From assembly GCF_024158035.1 (NCBI RefSeq), contig NZ_JAMZEK010000004.1, forward strand, positions 310,001 through 374,000: DNA of 64,000 nucleotides, written 5' to 3'. Shown here piece by piece: positions 28,873 to 35,602 of the stretch. A program made the position numbers and the translations under genes. This DNA is from Dyella lutea. GTDB lineage: Bacteria > Pseudomonadota > Gammaproteobacteria > Xanthomonadales > Rhodanobacteraceae. Within the stretch, counting starts at the first letter, position 1; each line of letters begins with the position of its first letter. The notes below the pieces were generated by a model. That model had not been told where the DNA came from and did no database searches. It was given only the letters and a program-made list of their open reading frames with translations.

Positions 28873-30224
28873 GCAGTGATCCTCACGGTGATGCGACGCC
28901 CGCTCAGTCGATGGCTGAAGCGGCGGCGCGAATTGATCATGGAGGCCAGCCACGGGCGCTGTTGCATCAGGCGATGGCACAGCCGGCGGGCGTTGGCATG
29001 GCGGAAGTGGCCGTCGTAACTGGCCCAGATGGCGTCGAGCCTCTGGATGGCCTCTGGCGTGGCACGCACGCCGGCCCGCACCTGGTGCTCGCGGTGCCAC
29101 GCATCCAGCCGCTCGGCGGCATGGCTGACGACGCGCCGGCGCACCCGGGTATGGGTGGGGAAGACGACATAGCCGAGGAAGTCAATGCCGGCGGACAGCG
29201 GGCGCAGCCGGATGTCGTCCTTCAGGCGCAACCGCAGGCGCTGGCCGAGGAACTGCTCGATCTGCGCCTGCCAGCGCTCCAGCACGGCGCGGTCGCGGTG
29301 CACCAGCACGAAGTCGTCGACGTAGCGCAGGTAGCGCCTGGCCTTGAGCACGTGCTTGACGAACTGGTCCAGCGCGTCGAGGTAGACGTTGGCGAAGAAC
29401 TGGGACGACAGGTTGCCGATCGGCAGGCCGAAGCCCGGCGGCGCGTTCTCCAGCCGCTTATGTGCCGGCACCTGCGCGCGCTGCTCTGGCGTGGCGCGGT
29501 GGATGACGCCCTGGCGCTGCACAGGATGGCGCAGGAGTGCGTGCACGGCCCGCATGGCGGTGACGGGTAGGCCGGCGCGCGCGAGGCGCGCCTTGAGCAT
29601 GGCGTACAGCGTGGGCCGATGTATGGCGTTGAAGAAGTTGTGCACGTCCAGCTGCAGGTACCAGCCGCCGCCCTGTCCGCTGTGCACCTGGCGCACGAAC
29701 TGCTGCAGGCGCTTCACTGCCGCATGCGTGCCTTTGCCCTTGCGGTTGGCGTAGCTGTCGTGGATGAAGGTGGGCTCATAGACCGCCTCCAGCTGCGGCA
29801 CCAGCCAGTGGTGCACCACGCGGTCGCCGAAGTCGGGCGCATGGATCTCGCGCGCCTTGGGCCGCGTGGCGATGAAACAGGTGGTGGGCGCCGGCGACCA
29901 GGTGCCCGCGGCGAGGCGCTCCTGCAGGTCAAGCAGCCGATCGATGGATCGCAGATCGAATGCCAGCTGGTTGGCGCTCGGCTGCTTGTTGCGGCGCGCG
30001 GCATGCCACGCCTGGTACAAAGCCCGCAGGCTCACCTCACCCTGACACTCACTGGCCGGCGCCACGCGACGCACCGCCCGCACGAACGCGGTGTTGTTCC
30101 GGTGGTTGTTGTTCACGTTGCCGTTGTTGAAGTTGACGATCCACGCGTAGTCCGAGGACCACGCCTCCCCGCGCTCTTGCGATCCGGCCATGCATCCTTG
30201 CTGTGGGTAGCGGGGCGTCGTCAT
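28848..30224 (-). CDS. DGR reverse transcriptase (frame includes the template repeat)
   Basis: Error-prone reverse transcriptase of a diversity-generating retroelement. Open frame 458 residues from ATG 30224, which overlaps the avd stop as ATGA. The DGR-type signature LPIGNLSSQFF is present (residues about 267-277, where retroviral-type enzymes have QG..SP), and the active site is YVDDFVL (YVDD 301-304), with LDVHNFFNAIH as the motif A aspartate. Residues 20-58 are encoded by the template repeat itself. The typical DGR-RT N-terminus (LRALYQAWHAARR) starts only after it, so a GTG at 30035 is an alternative start giving 395 residues. Which start is used cannot be decided from sequence. Confidence 0.93.
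   Translation of the reverse strand: MTTPRYPQQGCMAGSQERGEAWSSDYAWIVNFNNGNVNNNHRNNTAFVRAVRRVAPASECQGEVSLRALYQAWHAARRNKQPSANQLAFDLRSIDRLLDLQERLAAGTWSPAPTTCFIATRPKAREIHAPDFGDRVVHHWLVPQLEAVYEPTFIHDSYANRKGKGTHAAVKRLQQFVRQVHSGQGGGWYLQLDVHNFFNAIHRPTLYAMLKARLARAGLPVTAMRAVHALLRHPVQRQGVIHRATPEQRAQVPAHKRLENAPPGFGLPIGNLSSQFFANVYLDALDQFVKHVLKARRYLRYVDDFVLVHRDRAVLERWQAQIEQFLGQRLRLRLKDDIRLRPLSAGIDFLGYVVFPTHTRVRRRVVSHAAERLDAWHREHQVRAGVRATPEAIQRLDAIWASYDGHFRHANARRLCHRLMQQRPWLASMINSRRRFSHRLSGRRITVRITACNRKTSR
30051..30165 (-). repeat. DGR template repeat (TR)
   Basis: About 115 bases matching the 3' ends of three upstream target genes. Read on the minus strand it contains nine AAC codons plus GAC, ATC and ACC at the positions that vary in the targets. 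The GC-rich 3' 43 bases (minus-strand end, 30051-30093) are identical in all copies and would be the initiation-of-mutagenic-homology region. It lies between avd and the reverse transcriptase, in the frame of the latter. Confidence 0.95.
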
Positions 30225-30655
30225 CGGTTGGCCTCATCCGTCGAGGCGGCGCGGGTACTCAGTGTCTTGGCACGCTGCCCCTGCGCTCGCGCCGGGGCAC
30301 TCTGGCCTTGAGGGTGATGCTGCTTGTGCCAGCCACCGATCTGGCGACCCAGTGCGGCGGCGCCACGCGCCAGCGCTTCGAACTGACCGAAGCTGGCGAA
30401 CACGCGGAGTTGCTTGCCCAGCTGCAGGGCGAGCTTCAGCTCGTCGACCTCCCACACCAGCTGCTCCAGCCAGCTCGCCTGGCGCGCCCGATCACGGGCC
30501 GCCCGGTTGGCGGTGAGCAGCACGGCCCAGCTGCAGGCGCGCAGCTTCTCGCCGAACGTGTACCGATATCGGCGCGGGAACCTGGCCGAGGCCTGCTCGA
30601 TGTCGCGAGCGAGGCCTTCGGCAAGGCGCACGGCGGGTGGGAGGATGAAGGTCAT
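30221..30655 (-). CDS. avd: accessory variability determinant (Avd-like)
   Basis: 144 residues. It resembles the small four-helix-bundle Avd proteins that bind DGR reverse transcriptases and the template RNA: basic helices (ARFPRRYRYTFGEKLRACSWAVLLTANRAARDR), WLEQLVWEVDELKLALQLGKQLRVF, and the characteristic ending LARGAAALGRQIGGWHKQHH. The tail is Ala/Arg/Gln-rich. It lies between the third target gene and the template repeat, the usual Avd place. Confidence 0.88.
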   Translation of the reverse strand: MTFILPPAVRLAEGLARDIEQASARFPRRYRYTFGEKLRACSWAVLLTANRAARDRARQASWLEQLVWEVDELKLALQLGKQLRVFASFGQFEALARGAAALGRQIGGWHKQHHPQGQSAPARAQGQRAKTLSTRAASTDEANR

Positions 30656-30679
30656 GGTGTGGTTAGGCCAAGAAGCCGA

Positions 30680-31120
30680 TTACTGACTGGCCGGCGCCAC
30701 GCGACGCACCGCCCGCACGAACGCGGTGAGGCCCCGGTGGCTGAGGTGCACGCTGCCGTCGTGGAAGTGGACGAACCACGCGTAGAACGAGGACCACGCG
30801 TAGAACGAGGACCACGCACTATCGGTGCCAGTCCAGTACCAGTCCGCCTTCGCATCCGGGAACAGATCCGTATCGCAGGACGGGCTCTTGCGGCTGTAGT
30901 CGACGATCGACACCAGCTCCTGGACGGTGGGCAGGCGCCAGTCATCGAAGCCGGCGTTGTTGAGCTCGGACGTTGCCTTTTCGGCCTCGGCGTGCGGCAT
31001 GGGATCCGGCAGCGCGCCCACGGCAAACATCAGCCCGAGGTCCAGCAAGAGAATGGCCGCATGGCCTGTGGCGTCAGCGGCGAGATGCTCGCCGGTGTTG
31101 CTGATCTTGATCGCATTCAT
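30680..31120 (-). CDS. DGR target protein 1 (DUF1566-like), ends in VR1
   Basis: 146 residues from ATG 31120. The DUF1566/Lcl-type core reads FDDWRLPTVQELVSIVDYSRKSP and ADWYWTGT. The C-terminus is the variable repeat, ending in the fixed FVRAVRRVAPASQ. Varied residues relative to the template are F, F, H, H, D, S, H, L, S, G and L. The block AWSSFY is duplicated because of an 18-bp tandem repeat. No signal peptide or membrane segment is seen. The protein resembles target 2 over its whole length. Confidence 0.88.
   Translation of the reverse strand: MNAIKISNTGEHLAADATGHAAILLLDLGLMFAVGALPDPMPHAEAEKATSELNNAGFDDWRLPTVQELVSIVDYSRKSPSCDTDLFPDAKADWYWTGTDSAWSSFYAWSSFYAWFVHFHDGSVHLSHRGLTAFVRAVRRVAPASQ
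30686..30817 (-). repeat. DGR variable repeat VR1
   Basis: Copy of the TR in target gene 1, 132 bases because of an 18-bp tandem duplication. On alignment with the TR I count 15 substitutions; 14 are at template adenines and one is at a G (template GAC, variable TTC). The stop codon follows six bases after the repeat. Confidence 0.93.
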
Positions 31121-31147
31121 GGCGGTTCCTTGAAGTGGGTGGGGGAG

Positions 31148-31159
31148 GGCCGAAAGGCC
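31148..31159. promoter_or_regulatory. GAAA-loop hairpin next to VR2
   Basis: Plus-strand GGCC-GAAA-GGCC, 8 bases beyond the end of VR2 (downstream in gene direction). In DGRs a stem with a GNRA-type loop just after the VR helps target-site recognition; the same 12 bases follow VR3 and are absent at the TR. Confidence 0.6.
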
Positions 31160-31161
31160 GA

Positions 31162-31590
31162 TTACTGACTGGCCGGCGCCACGCGACGCACCGCCCGCAC
31201 GAACGCGGAGCTGTCCCGGTGGTTGCCGAGCACGTGGCCGTGGCCGAAGCTGACGAACCACGCGTAGACCGAGGACCACGCCGTCGGCGTGCACGTCCAA
31301 TACCAGTCGCTCTGGGTGTCGCGGAAGTAGGTCGGGTCGATCGCCGGGGAATGGCGGGTGAGGTCGAGAATCGCCTCCAGCTCCAGCCGCTCCGGAAGGC
31401 GCCAGTCGGTGAAGCCGGCCAGGTTGAGCGAAGCGCAGGCCGCCTCGGCATCGGCGAAGTTGAGTTCCTTTTCGCTGATGTCGTCGGCACTGAACATCAG
31501 GCCGAGGCCCGGCAGCAGCACGGCATCCCAGGCGATGGCGTCGGCGGGGAGCTGATCGCCGTTGGCGGCGATCTTGATCATGGTTTCCAT
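31162..31590 (-). CDS. DGR target protein 2 (DUF1566-like), ends in VR2
   Basis: 142 residues (METMIK start; a second ATG three codons later). DUF1566-like core FTDWRLPERLELEAILDLTRHSP and SDWYWTCTPTAWSS, then the variable repeat ending FVRAVRRVAPASQ. Varied residues are V, F, S, G, H, H, L, G, (N unchanged), D, S and S. N-terminus resembles target 1 (IKI..NG..L.ADA ... LGLMF). No signal peptide. 40 bases separate it from target 3. Confidence 0.9.
   Translation of the reverse strand: METMIKIAANGDQLPADAIAWDAVLLPGLGLMFSADDISEKELNFADAEAACASLNLAGFTDWRLPERLELEAILDLTRHSPAIDPTYFRDTQSDWYWTCTPTAWSSVYAWFVSFGHGHVLGNHRDSSAFVRAVRRVAPASQ
31168..31281 (-). repeat. DGR variable repeat VR2
   Basis: 114 bases aligned to the TR without gaps. 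I count 14 substitutions, all at template adenines. The conserved 3' end and the stop codon position match VR1 and VR3. Confidence 0.95.
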
Positions 31591-31616
31591 GGGGTTTCCT
31601 CAGAGTGGAAAGGGAT

Positions 31617-31628
31617 GGCCGAAAGGCC
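31617..31628. promoter_or_regulatory. GAAA-loop hairpin next to VR3
   Basis: GGCC-GAAA-GGCC on the plus strand, at the same distance (8 bases) from VR3 as the copy at VR2. At VR1 the equivalent place (30666-30677) has only GGC-CAAGAA-GCC. Confidence 0.6.
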
Positions 31629-31630
31629 GA

Positions 31631-32131
31631 TTACTGACTGGCCGGCGCCACGCGACGCACCGCCCGCACGAACGCGGTGTAGTTCCGGTGGAGGTAGTAC
31701 ACGTGGCCGTAGTCGAAGTCGACGAGCCACGCGTAGCCCGAGGACCACGCCGTCGGCGTGCGCGACCACACCCAAGTGCTGTTGCTCTTGAACACGCTGG
31801 TGTCGATGCAGGGCTCGTGACGGGTGAGGTCGCGGATGCCTTCCAGCTCCGGCAGATCCGGCAGGCGCCAGTCGTCGAAGCCGCCCAGGCGCAGCTCGCT
31901 GCAGTAGGTTTCGGCGCTCGCGAAATCCATGCGCGCGCCGCTCTCTTCCGCCGCCCACATCAGTCCGGTGCGGTGATCGATGACAGTGGTGCCGTCGTTG
32001 CTGAGCTGAAAGCGGTGCGCAGGCTCGTCGACAGGCTCGGGAGCGGAACCAGGCGTCGGCCACGGCATGGCGATCGACATCGGCGGAAGATGGATGTGCA
32101 GGTGTTTAGCGCTGATCAGGGACGGTTTCAT
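31631..32131 (-). CDS. DGR target protein 3 (DUF1566-like), ends in VR3
   Basis: 166 residues. A Pro/Glu-rich N-terminal stretch (residues 15-40) precedes the DUF1566 core: FDDWRLPDLPELEGIRDLTRHEP and STWVWSRTPTAWSS. The C-terminal repeat ends FVRAVRRVAPASQ. Varied residues are G, L, D, D, Y, H, Y, Y, L, (N), Y and (T). The Tyr/Asp-rich surface resembles binding sites selected in other DGR proteins. The N-terminus differs from targets 1 and 2. No signal peptide. Confidence 0.9.
   Translation of the reverse strand: MKPSLISAKHLHIHLPPMSIAMPWPTPGSAPEPVDEPAHRFQLSNDGTTVIDHRTGLMWAAEESGARMDFASAETYCSELRLGGFDDWRLPDLPELEGIRDLTRHEPCIDTSVFKSNSTWVWSRTPTAWSSGYAWLVDFDYGHVYYLHRNYTAFVRAVRRVAPASQ
31637..31750 (-). 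repeat. DGR variable repeat VR3
   Basis: 114 bases aligned to the TR without gaps. I count 11 substitutions, all at template adenines, so it has diverged least. Confidence 0.95.
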
Positions 32132-32166
32132 GGGTTCCTCGCTGGTGATGGGAATCGCGGACGCGA

Positions 32167-32649
32167 TTACTCCTGAACCTCGTGCTCGCGACAGCAGAGG
32201 TCGAAGGCGCGATTGAGGTCGTTGATCTGGTGCGACTCAGTGGTGTCGTCGGCCAGGAGCGCGGCGTGCTGCTCGCGGTAGGCCGCTCGTGCTTCGGTGG
32301 TGCTGCAGTCGCGCGGCACACCGAGGATCTCGCTCCAGTGGCGCTCGAGCGGCGCCGGCGCTGCGGTGACCTTCACGTCGACACCCAGGCGCTCGCTCAG
32401 GGTGCGGCTGAGGTTGTCGGCCACGTTAGCGGTGATCTTCTCGCTGAGCTTCTGCTCCGGCGGCAGGGTGACGGTCGCCTGCAGGGTGGGGCGCTCGAAC
32501 AGCGCGCGCGGCACCTGCACGGTGATCAGCATCGGGATTTCGCCGGCGGCGCACTTCGGCGGCCGGGCGGTGAGTCGTGCCGCGAGCTTCGGGAAGTGCC
32601 GGCCCTTGCTGGACAGCACCAGGTGGAATTCGCCTTCGATGGTGGACAT
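32167..32649 (-). CDS. hypothetical protein with J-domain-like C-terminus
   Basis: 160 residues from ATG 32649. The N-terminal two thirds is unrecognised (EGEFHLVLSSKGRHFPKLAARLTARPP ... LFERPTLQATVTLPPEQ). The last 50 residues, WSEILGVPRDCSTTEARAAYREQHAALL, look like a J-domain but lack the HPD tripeptide, so DnaK stimulation is doubtful. First gene upstream of the DGR targets in the same operon. Confidence 0.6.
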   Translation of the reverse strand: MSTIEGEFHLVLSSKGRHFPKLAARLTARPPKCAAGEIPMLITVQVPRALFERPTLQATVTLPPEQKLSEKITANVADNLSRTLSERLGVDVKVTAAPAPLERHWSEILGVPRDCSTTEARAAYREQHAALLADDTTESHQINDLNRAFDLCCREHEVQE

Positions 32650-32708
32650 AGCGTGGCCCTGGAAGAGTCGCCGGGATTCCGCCCGGCCGGTGCCCTGCGG
32701 GGCAGACG

Positions 32709-32912
32709 TCACGCGGCGGCGGCCGCCGCGTTGGATGGGTGATCGGGGTAGCTGCCCCACGGCGCGTCCAGCACCGACCAGGCCGTGTCTCCGGTGCCAC
32801 AGCAGTTCCGGCGCGCATAGCGGCACAGCCGACCGTCCTGCCAGACCTCCCGGCGCTGGGTGCGCTGGTTGTCGAAGACGCCGTCGAACAGGTCGGGGGT
32901 ACGGTTCGCCAT
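32709..32912 (-). CDS. small hypothetical prophage protein
   Basis: 67 residues, no recognised family. Contains two Cys (RLCRYARRNCCGTGD) and an Ala-rich tail. Placed two bases after the preceding gene's stop. Confidence 0.5.
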   Translation of the reverse strand: MANRTPDLFDGVFDNQRTQRREVWQDGRLCRYARRNCCGTGDTAWSVLDAPWGSYPDHPSNAAAAAA

Positions 32913-32914
32913 GG

Positions 32915-33190
32915 TCAGTGCACCGGCGGCAGGCCATCGGGCAGAATCACGCCGGCCTGATCCCAGGCGAGCTGGGAGAGCAAGTCGGCCATGCGGCGCT
33001 CGTCGCGCTGGCGCATGGCCAGGCGCACCTCGTGCCAGACATTGGTGCCGCGCATGGCGCCAGGCGTGTCACCCGATCGCGCGCCGATGCGGCAGTAGCC
33101 AAGCTCCTGCAGCTCCTGGTCCGACATGTCATCGAGGCAGTCCAGGATGTCGTCGTCGTCGATGTGTACCTCGACCGTCATGTAAGGCAT
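32915..33190 (-). CDS. hypothetical prophage protein
   Basis: 91 residues. Acidic start TVEVHIDDDDILDCLDDMSDQELQELGY, then a helical C-terminus (VWHEVRLAMRQRDERRMADLLSQLAWDQ). The layout resembles small phage proteins of unknown role. Confidence 0.6.
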   Translation of the reverse strand: MPYMTVEVHIDDDDILDCLDDMSDQELQELGYCRIGARSGDTPGAMRGTNVWHEVRLAMRQRDERRMADLLSQLAWDQAGVILPDGLPPVH

Positions 33191-33202
33191 GACGTTTCCT
33201 CC

Positions 33203-33490
33203 TCAGGGCTTGAGCAGTGACGCCGGCTTCGGCACGAACGGCTGGGCGGTGCTGGTCGCCTCCAGCTCGCGCTGCCTCTCGGGCGTGTTGTCGACCTCGG
33301 CCAGCACCCGGCAGGCGAGCGCGCCGCGGTCGAATGCCGCCGGCGACTTCTTCCAGTGCTTCTTCGGGGCGCCTTTCGGGTGCGTGGCGCGGCGGCGCCA
33401 GTTCTCCTCGGTGGCGTACCAGAGCAGGGCCTGGCGCATGGCGGCGTTCTCGGTACGCAGGCCGCGCAGCTCGCGGATCCAGCGGAGCAT
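33203..33490 (-). CDS. hypothetical prophage protein
   Basis: 95 residues from ATG 33490, which overlaps the previous stop. Helical start (LRWIRELRGLRTENAAMRQALLWYA), basic middle. No family recognised. Confidence 0.5.
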   Translation of the reverse strand: MLRWIRELRGLRTENAAMRQALLWYATEENWRRRATHPKGAPKKHWKKSPAAFDRGALACRVLAEVDNTPERQRELEATSTAQPFVPKPASLLKP

Positions 33491-33756
33491 CAGGCCTTCC
33501 CCATCCGAGCCTTGCGCCGGCGGTTGCGCGCCTTCTTCTGGTGATGGCATGCCTTGAGCTGGCGCTTCTGGGGTACGCCCTTGCGAGCCGGGAGATACCC
33601 GAACGGCCTGAAGAACCGGCGCCGCGCCGACCGCGACCGGCGCGCGGCTCCGGGCATGACCGAGGGCGCCACAGCTGGCATCGGTGGCAGGAACCCGCTG
33701 GCGCCGAGCGTGGCGAGACCGACAAGAAGCGCGAGAGATCGACGGCGAAACGTCAT
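33490..33756 (-). CDS. small basic protein with possible signal peptide
   Basis: 88 residues. N-terminal MTFRRRSLALLVGLATLGASG is a plausible signal peptide or membrane anchor. The rest is extremely Arg/Lys-rich. Could be exported or membrane-associated; function unknown. The high arginine content also fits an overprediction, so confidence is moderate. Confidence 0.45.
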   Translation of the reverse strand: MTFRRRSLALLVGLATLGASGFLPPMPAVAPSVMPGAARRSRSARRRFFRPFGYLPARKGVPQKRQLKACHHQKKARNRRRKARMGKA

Positions 33757-33776
33757 GGATGGCTCCAGGTAGTGGA

Positions 33777-33995
33777 TCAGGAGGACGATTTGGCGTCGTC
33801 GGCGGGAAGGCGTCCGGCCCAGCGCAGGACGTCGATCGATTGCTCAAGCGTCAACGGCGGGCAGACGCCAAGATCAGGACCGGTCAGAACGGATTGCGCG
33901 AGATACATCAGCCGAGTGTCCTCGGGATTGATAGGCGCGGAAAGTTCGCCCCACGGAATGAAAGGACGTGCCTGGTCGGTGATCACGGAGCTCAT
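33777..33995 (-). CDS. small hypothetical prophage protein
   Basis: 72 residues, normal composition (ITDQARPFIPWGELSAPINPEDTRLMYLAQSVL). No family recognised. Start overlaps the previous gene's stop. Confidence 0.55.
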   Translation of the reverse strand: MSSVITDQARPFIPWGELSAPINPEDTRLMYLAQSVLTGPDLGVCPPLTLEQSIDVLRWAGRLPADDAKSSS

Positions 33996-34183
33996 GGACT
34001 GATCTCCAGGTGGTCCCCCTTCCCGGCAGTCGCAGCGCTCTCGAGGGGGAGGGAACGAGCCTCACCGCGCTCTGCCGGGTCGGGGGGTAACGGGGGAACG
34101 ATGCGCAGCGGGTAGCCTTCGAGAGCCAGCAGCTCGAGCAGGTCACCAGCTGCAAAGTCATAGATGTCGGAGACGCCGCTCAC
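33992..34183 (-). CDS. small hypothetical prophage protein
   Basis: 63 residues from GTG 34183, which overlaps the previous stop as GTGA. Sequence SDIYDFAAGDLLELLALEGYPLRIVPPLPPDP. No family recognised. Confidence 0.5.
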   Translation of the reverse strand: MSGVSDIYDFAAGDLLELLALEGYPLRIVPPLPPDPAERGEARSLPLESAATAGKGDHLEISP

Positions 34184-34527
34184 GGGGTCCACCCCATCCA
34201 GCGGCCGAACAGCACACCCAGCGCGACACCCGCGCTCACCGCCAGCACCAGCCGCTGGATCGACGGCGCGACGGTCACCGGATCCGGTGACATGCCTTCG
34301 TCGCACTCGCCGGTGCCGGCATGCATGATCCGGTCGAGCAGCGCCTCAGCCTGGAGGTCCGCATGGGTCTTCTCGAACCGGTCCTGCTCCATGCGCAGCG
34401 ATTCGACGTGCCCCTCGATCCGCTGGCGCTGGTTGCGCTGGTATTCGCGCACGCTGCCGTGCTGCTGGACCAGGTGCAGGTGCCGGCGCTGCGAGATCGT
34501 GCGGCCGATGTGGGGAACTGCGTTCAT
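34180..34527 (-). CDS. hypothetical membrane-anchored helical protein
   Basis: 115 residues from ATG 34527. A polar helical stretch rich in Gln, Arg and Glu (residues about 15-65) is followed by one C-terminal membrane segment (VLAVSAGVALGVLFG). Tail-anchored layout. Directly downstream of the outer-membrane barrel gene. Confidence 0.6.
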   Translation of the reverse strand: MNAVPHIGRTISQRRHLHLVQQHGSVREYQRNQRQRIEGHVESLRMEQDRFEKTHADLQAEALLDRIMHAGTGECDEGMSPDPVTVAPSIQRLVLAVSAGVALGVLFGRWMGWTP

Positions 34528-34537
34528 GGCATCCACC

Positions 34538-35230
34538 TCAGAAGCGGTAGGTGACGGTCAGCACGTTCGCGCCATTCCAGATGGGCGGCGTGCGGCCGTA
34601 GTGCTGGGGGAGGGACATCGCGTAATGGTCGAAGGCGACCGTGTAGTGCCCACGGCTCAGCGACAGGCCGACCATGCCGGCCAGCGCCCACTTGCGATCG
34701 GTCTGGACAGTGACCGTGTGCGGATCCATCTGCAGGCTCGGCGTCCAGTTGTAGACGGTCTCGTGCCAGGTCTGGCGGTAAGGGCCAAGGCCAGCCTCGA
34801 CGCCGAAGCGCATGCCGCGCCACTCACGCCAGGCGTTGACCTTGAACAGCAGTCCGCGCACATGGCCATGGCCGACGAACGTGGCATTCGGCACCGGCAC
34901 TGCATCAGCGCGCATCCGGTGCGCCCTGGTGTCGTAGTTCGAATCGAGCGGCGTGCAGACGCAGTGCGATGACGCCGGGCCGAAGTCCACGAAATCAGCG
35001 TGCCAGTCCAGGCCACGGTCGCCGCGGTCAATCCACGAACCGGTCAGGCCCACCGTGAAGACCTTCGCGGTCAGGCCCAGGTGATGCGGCTGGCCGATCT
35101 GGTACCAGGTGCCGTCGCTGTAGGGCGTGTACTGGTTGATGCCGGCGCCGATCTCCGGGCGCACATCGCTGGCGCGGGCGGTCTCGGACAGCGCCAGGCC
35201 GACGAGGGCGGCGATGATCAGGGCGTTCAT
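34538..35230 (-). CDS. predicted outer-membrane beta-barrel protein
   Basis: 230 residues from ATG 35230, which overlaps the previous stop. A signal peptide (NALIIAALVGLALSETARA, cut before SDVRP) is followed by strands with alternating hydrophobic residues (GLTAKVFTVGLTGSWID; RFGVEAGLGPY; KWALAGMVGLSLSRGHYTVAFDHYAM). The last residue is Phe after LTVTYR, the sorting signal of outer-membrane proteins. An exported barrel in the leftward early operon could alter the host surface; that role is inferred. Confidence 0.72.
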   Translation of the reverse strand: MNALIIAALVGLALSETARASDVRPEIGAGINQYTPYSDGTWYQIGQPHHLGLTAKVFTVGLTGSWIDRGDRGLDWHADFVDFGPASSHCVCTPLDSNYDTRAHRMRADAVPVPNATFVGHGHVRGLLFKVNAWREWRGMRFGVEAGLGPYRQTWHETVYNWTPSLQMDPHTVTVQTDRKWALAGMVGLSLSRGHYTVAFDHYAMSLPQHYGRTPPIWNGANVLTVTYRF

Positions 35231-35490
35231 GCTGCCACCCCGTTCACCGCATCCCACACCTGATCGCCAAGGGATGCCGCAAACTCACGCGAGGCAGTAG
35301 CGAAACGCGAATCCTCGTTGCACAGACCATCCCCGACGCGATAGAGGAGCGTCAGCCAGTTCTGGCGAACCTTGTCGCAAGCCTGTTCCAGCGTGAGTCC
35401 GCGCTGCACATACGGCCGCACCGCGTCGAGGAAATCCATCGCACCAGGCTGGGCGAGAAACTGGTCGAGGCTGAGTTCGTTGCTGTCCAT
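35227..35490 (-). CDS. first gene of the leftward operon, hypothetical
   Basis: 87 residues with a strong ribosome site (GGAGGA). Composition is normal, helical (MDFLDAVRPYVQRGLTLEQACDKVRQNWLTLL). Its position, right after PL, is where lambda-type phages carry early regulators such as N, but no arginine-rich motif is visible here. Confidence 0.65.
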   Translation of the reverse strand: MDSNELSLDQFLAQPGAMDFLDAVRPYVQRGLTLEQACDKVRQNWLTLLYRVGDGLCNEDSRFATASREFAASLGDQVWDAVNGVAA

Positions 35491-35524
35491 GGTGTCCTCC
35501 GTGGGCCGGTGGCCTGTTGGAGAG

Positions 35525-35554
35525 AGTAAATCACCATTTACCGCAGCAAGTCAA
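35525..35554 (-). promoter_or_regulatory. leftward early promoter PL
   Basis: On the minus strand TTGACT (35554-35549) and TTTACT (35530-35525) are 18 bases apart. Each box lies inside one of the two operators OL. The layout copies PR exactly (same boxes apart from one base, same spacing). Confidence 0.75.
35526..35541. promoter_or_regulatory. operator OL (inner)
   Basis: GTAAATCACCATTTAC, a 16-bp palindrome of consensus GT(A/C)AA-N6-TT(T/G)AC. It starts 24 bases from the next left operator and covers the -10 box of PL. Confidence 0.75.
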
Positions 35555-35565
35555 CAACAATTTAC
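35550..35565. promoter_or_regulatory. operator OL (outer)
   Basis: GTCAACAACAATTTAC, 16 bp, same consensus, covering the -35 box of PL. Confidence 0.72.
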
Positions 35566-35602
35566 TGGCCCACTGAAAAGCGGGGCACCGCCGTCCTGAG
35601 GG

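Noticed and set aside
28848-30224. Reverse transcriptase as part of a retron, group II intron or defence RT
   Set aside because: The LPIGNLSSQ and YVDD motifs, the avd neighbour and TR/VR pairs with adenine-specific changes fit only a DGR. No intron maturase domain or msr/msd is seen.
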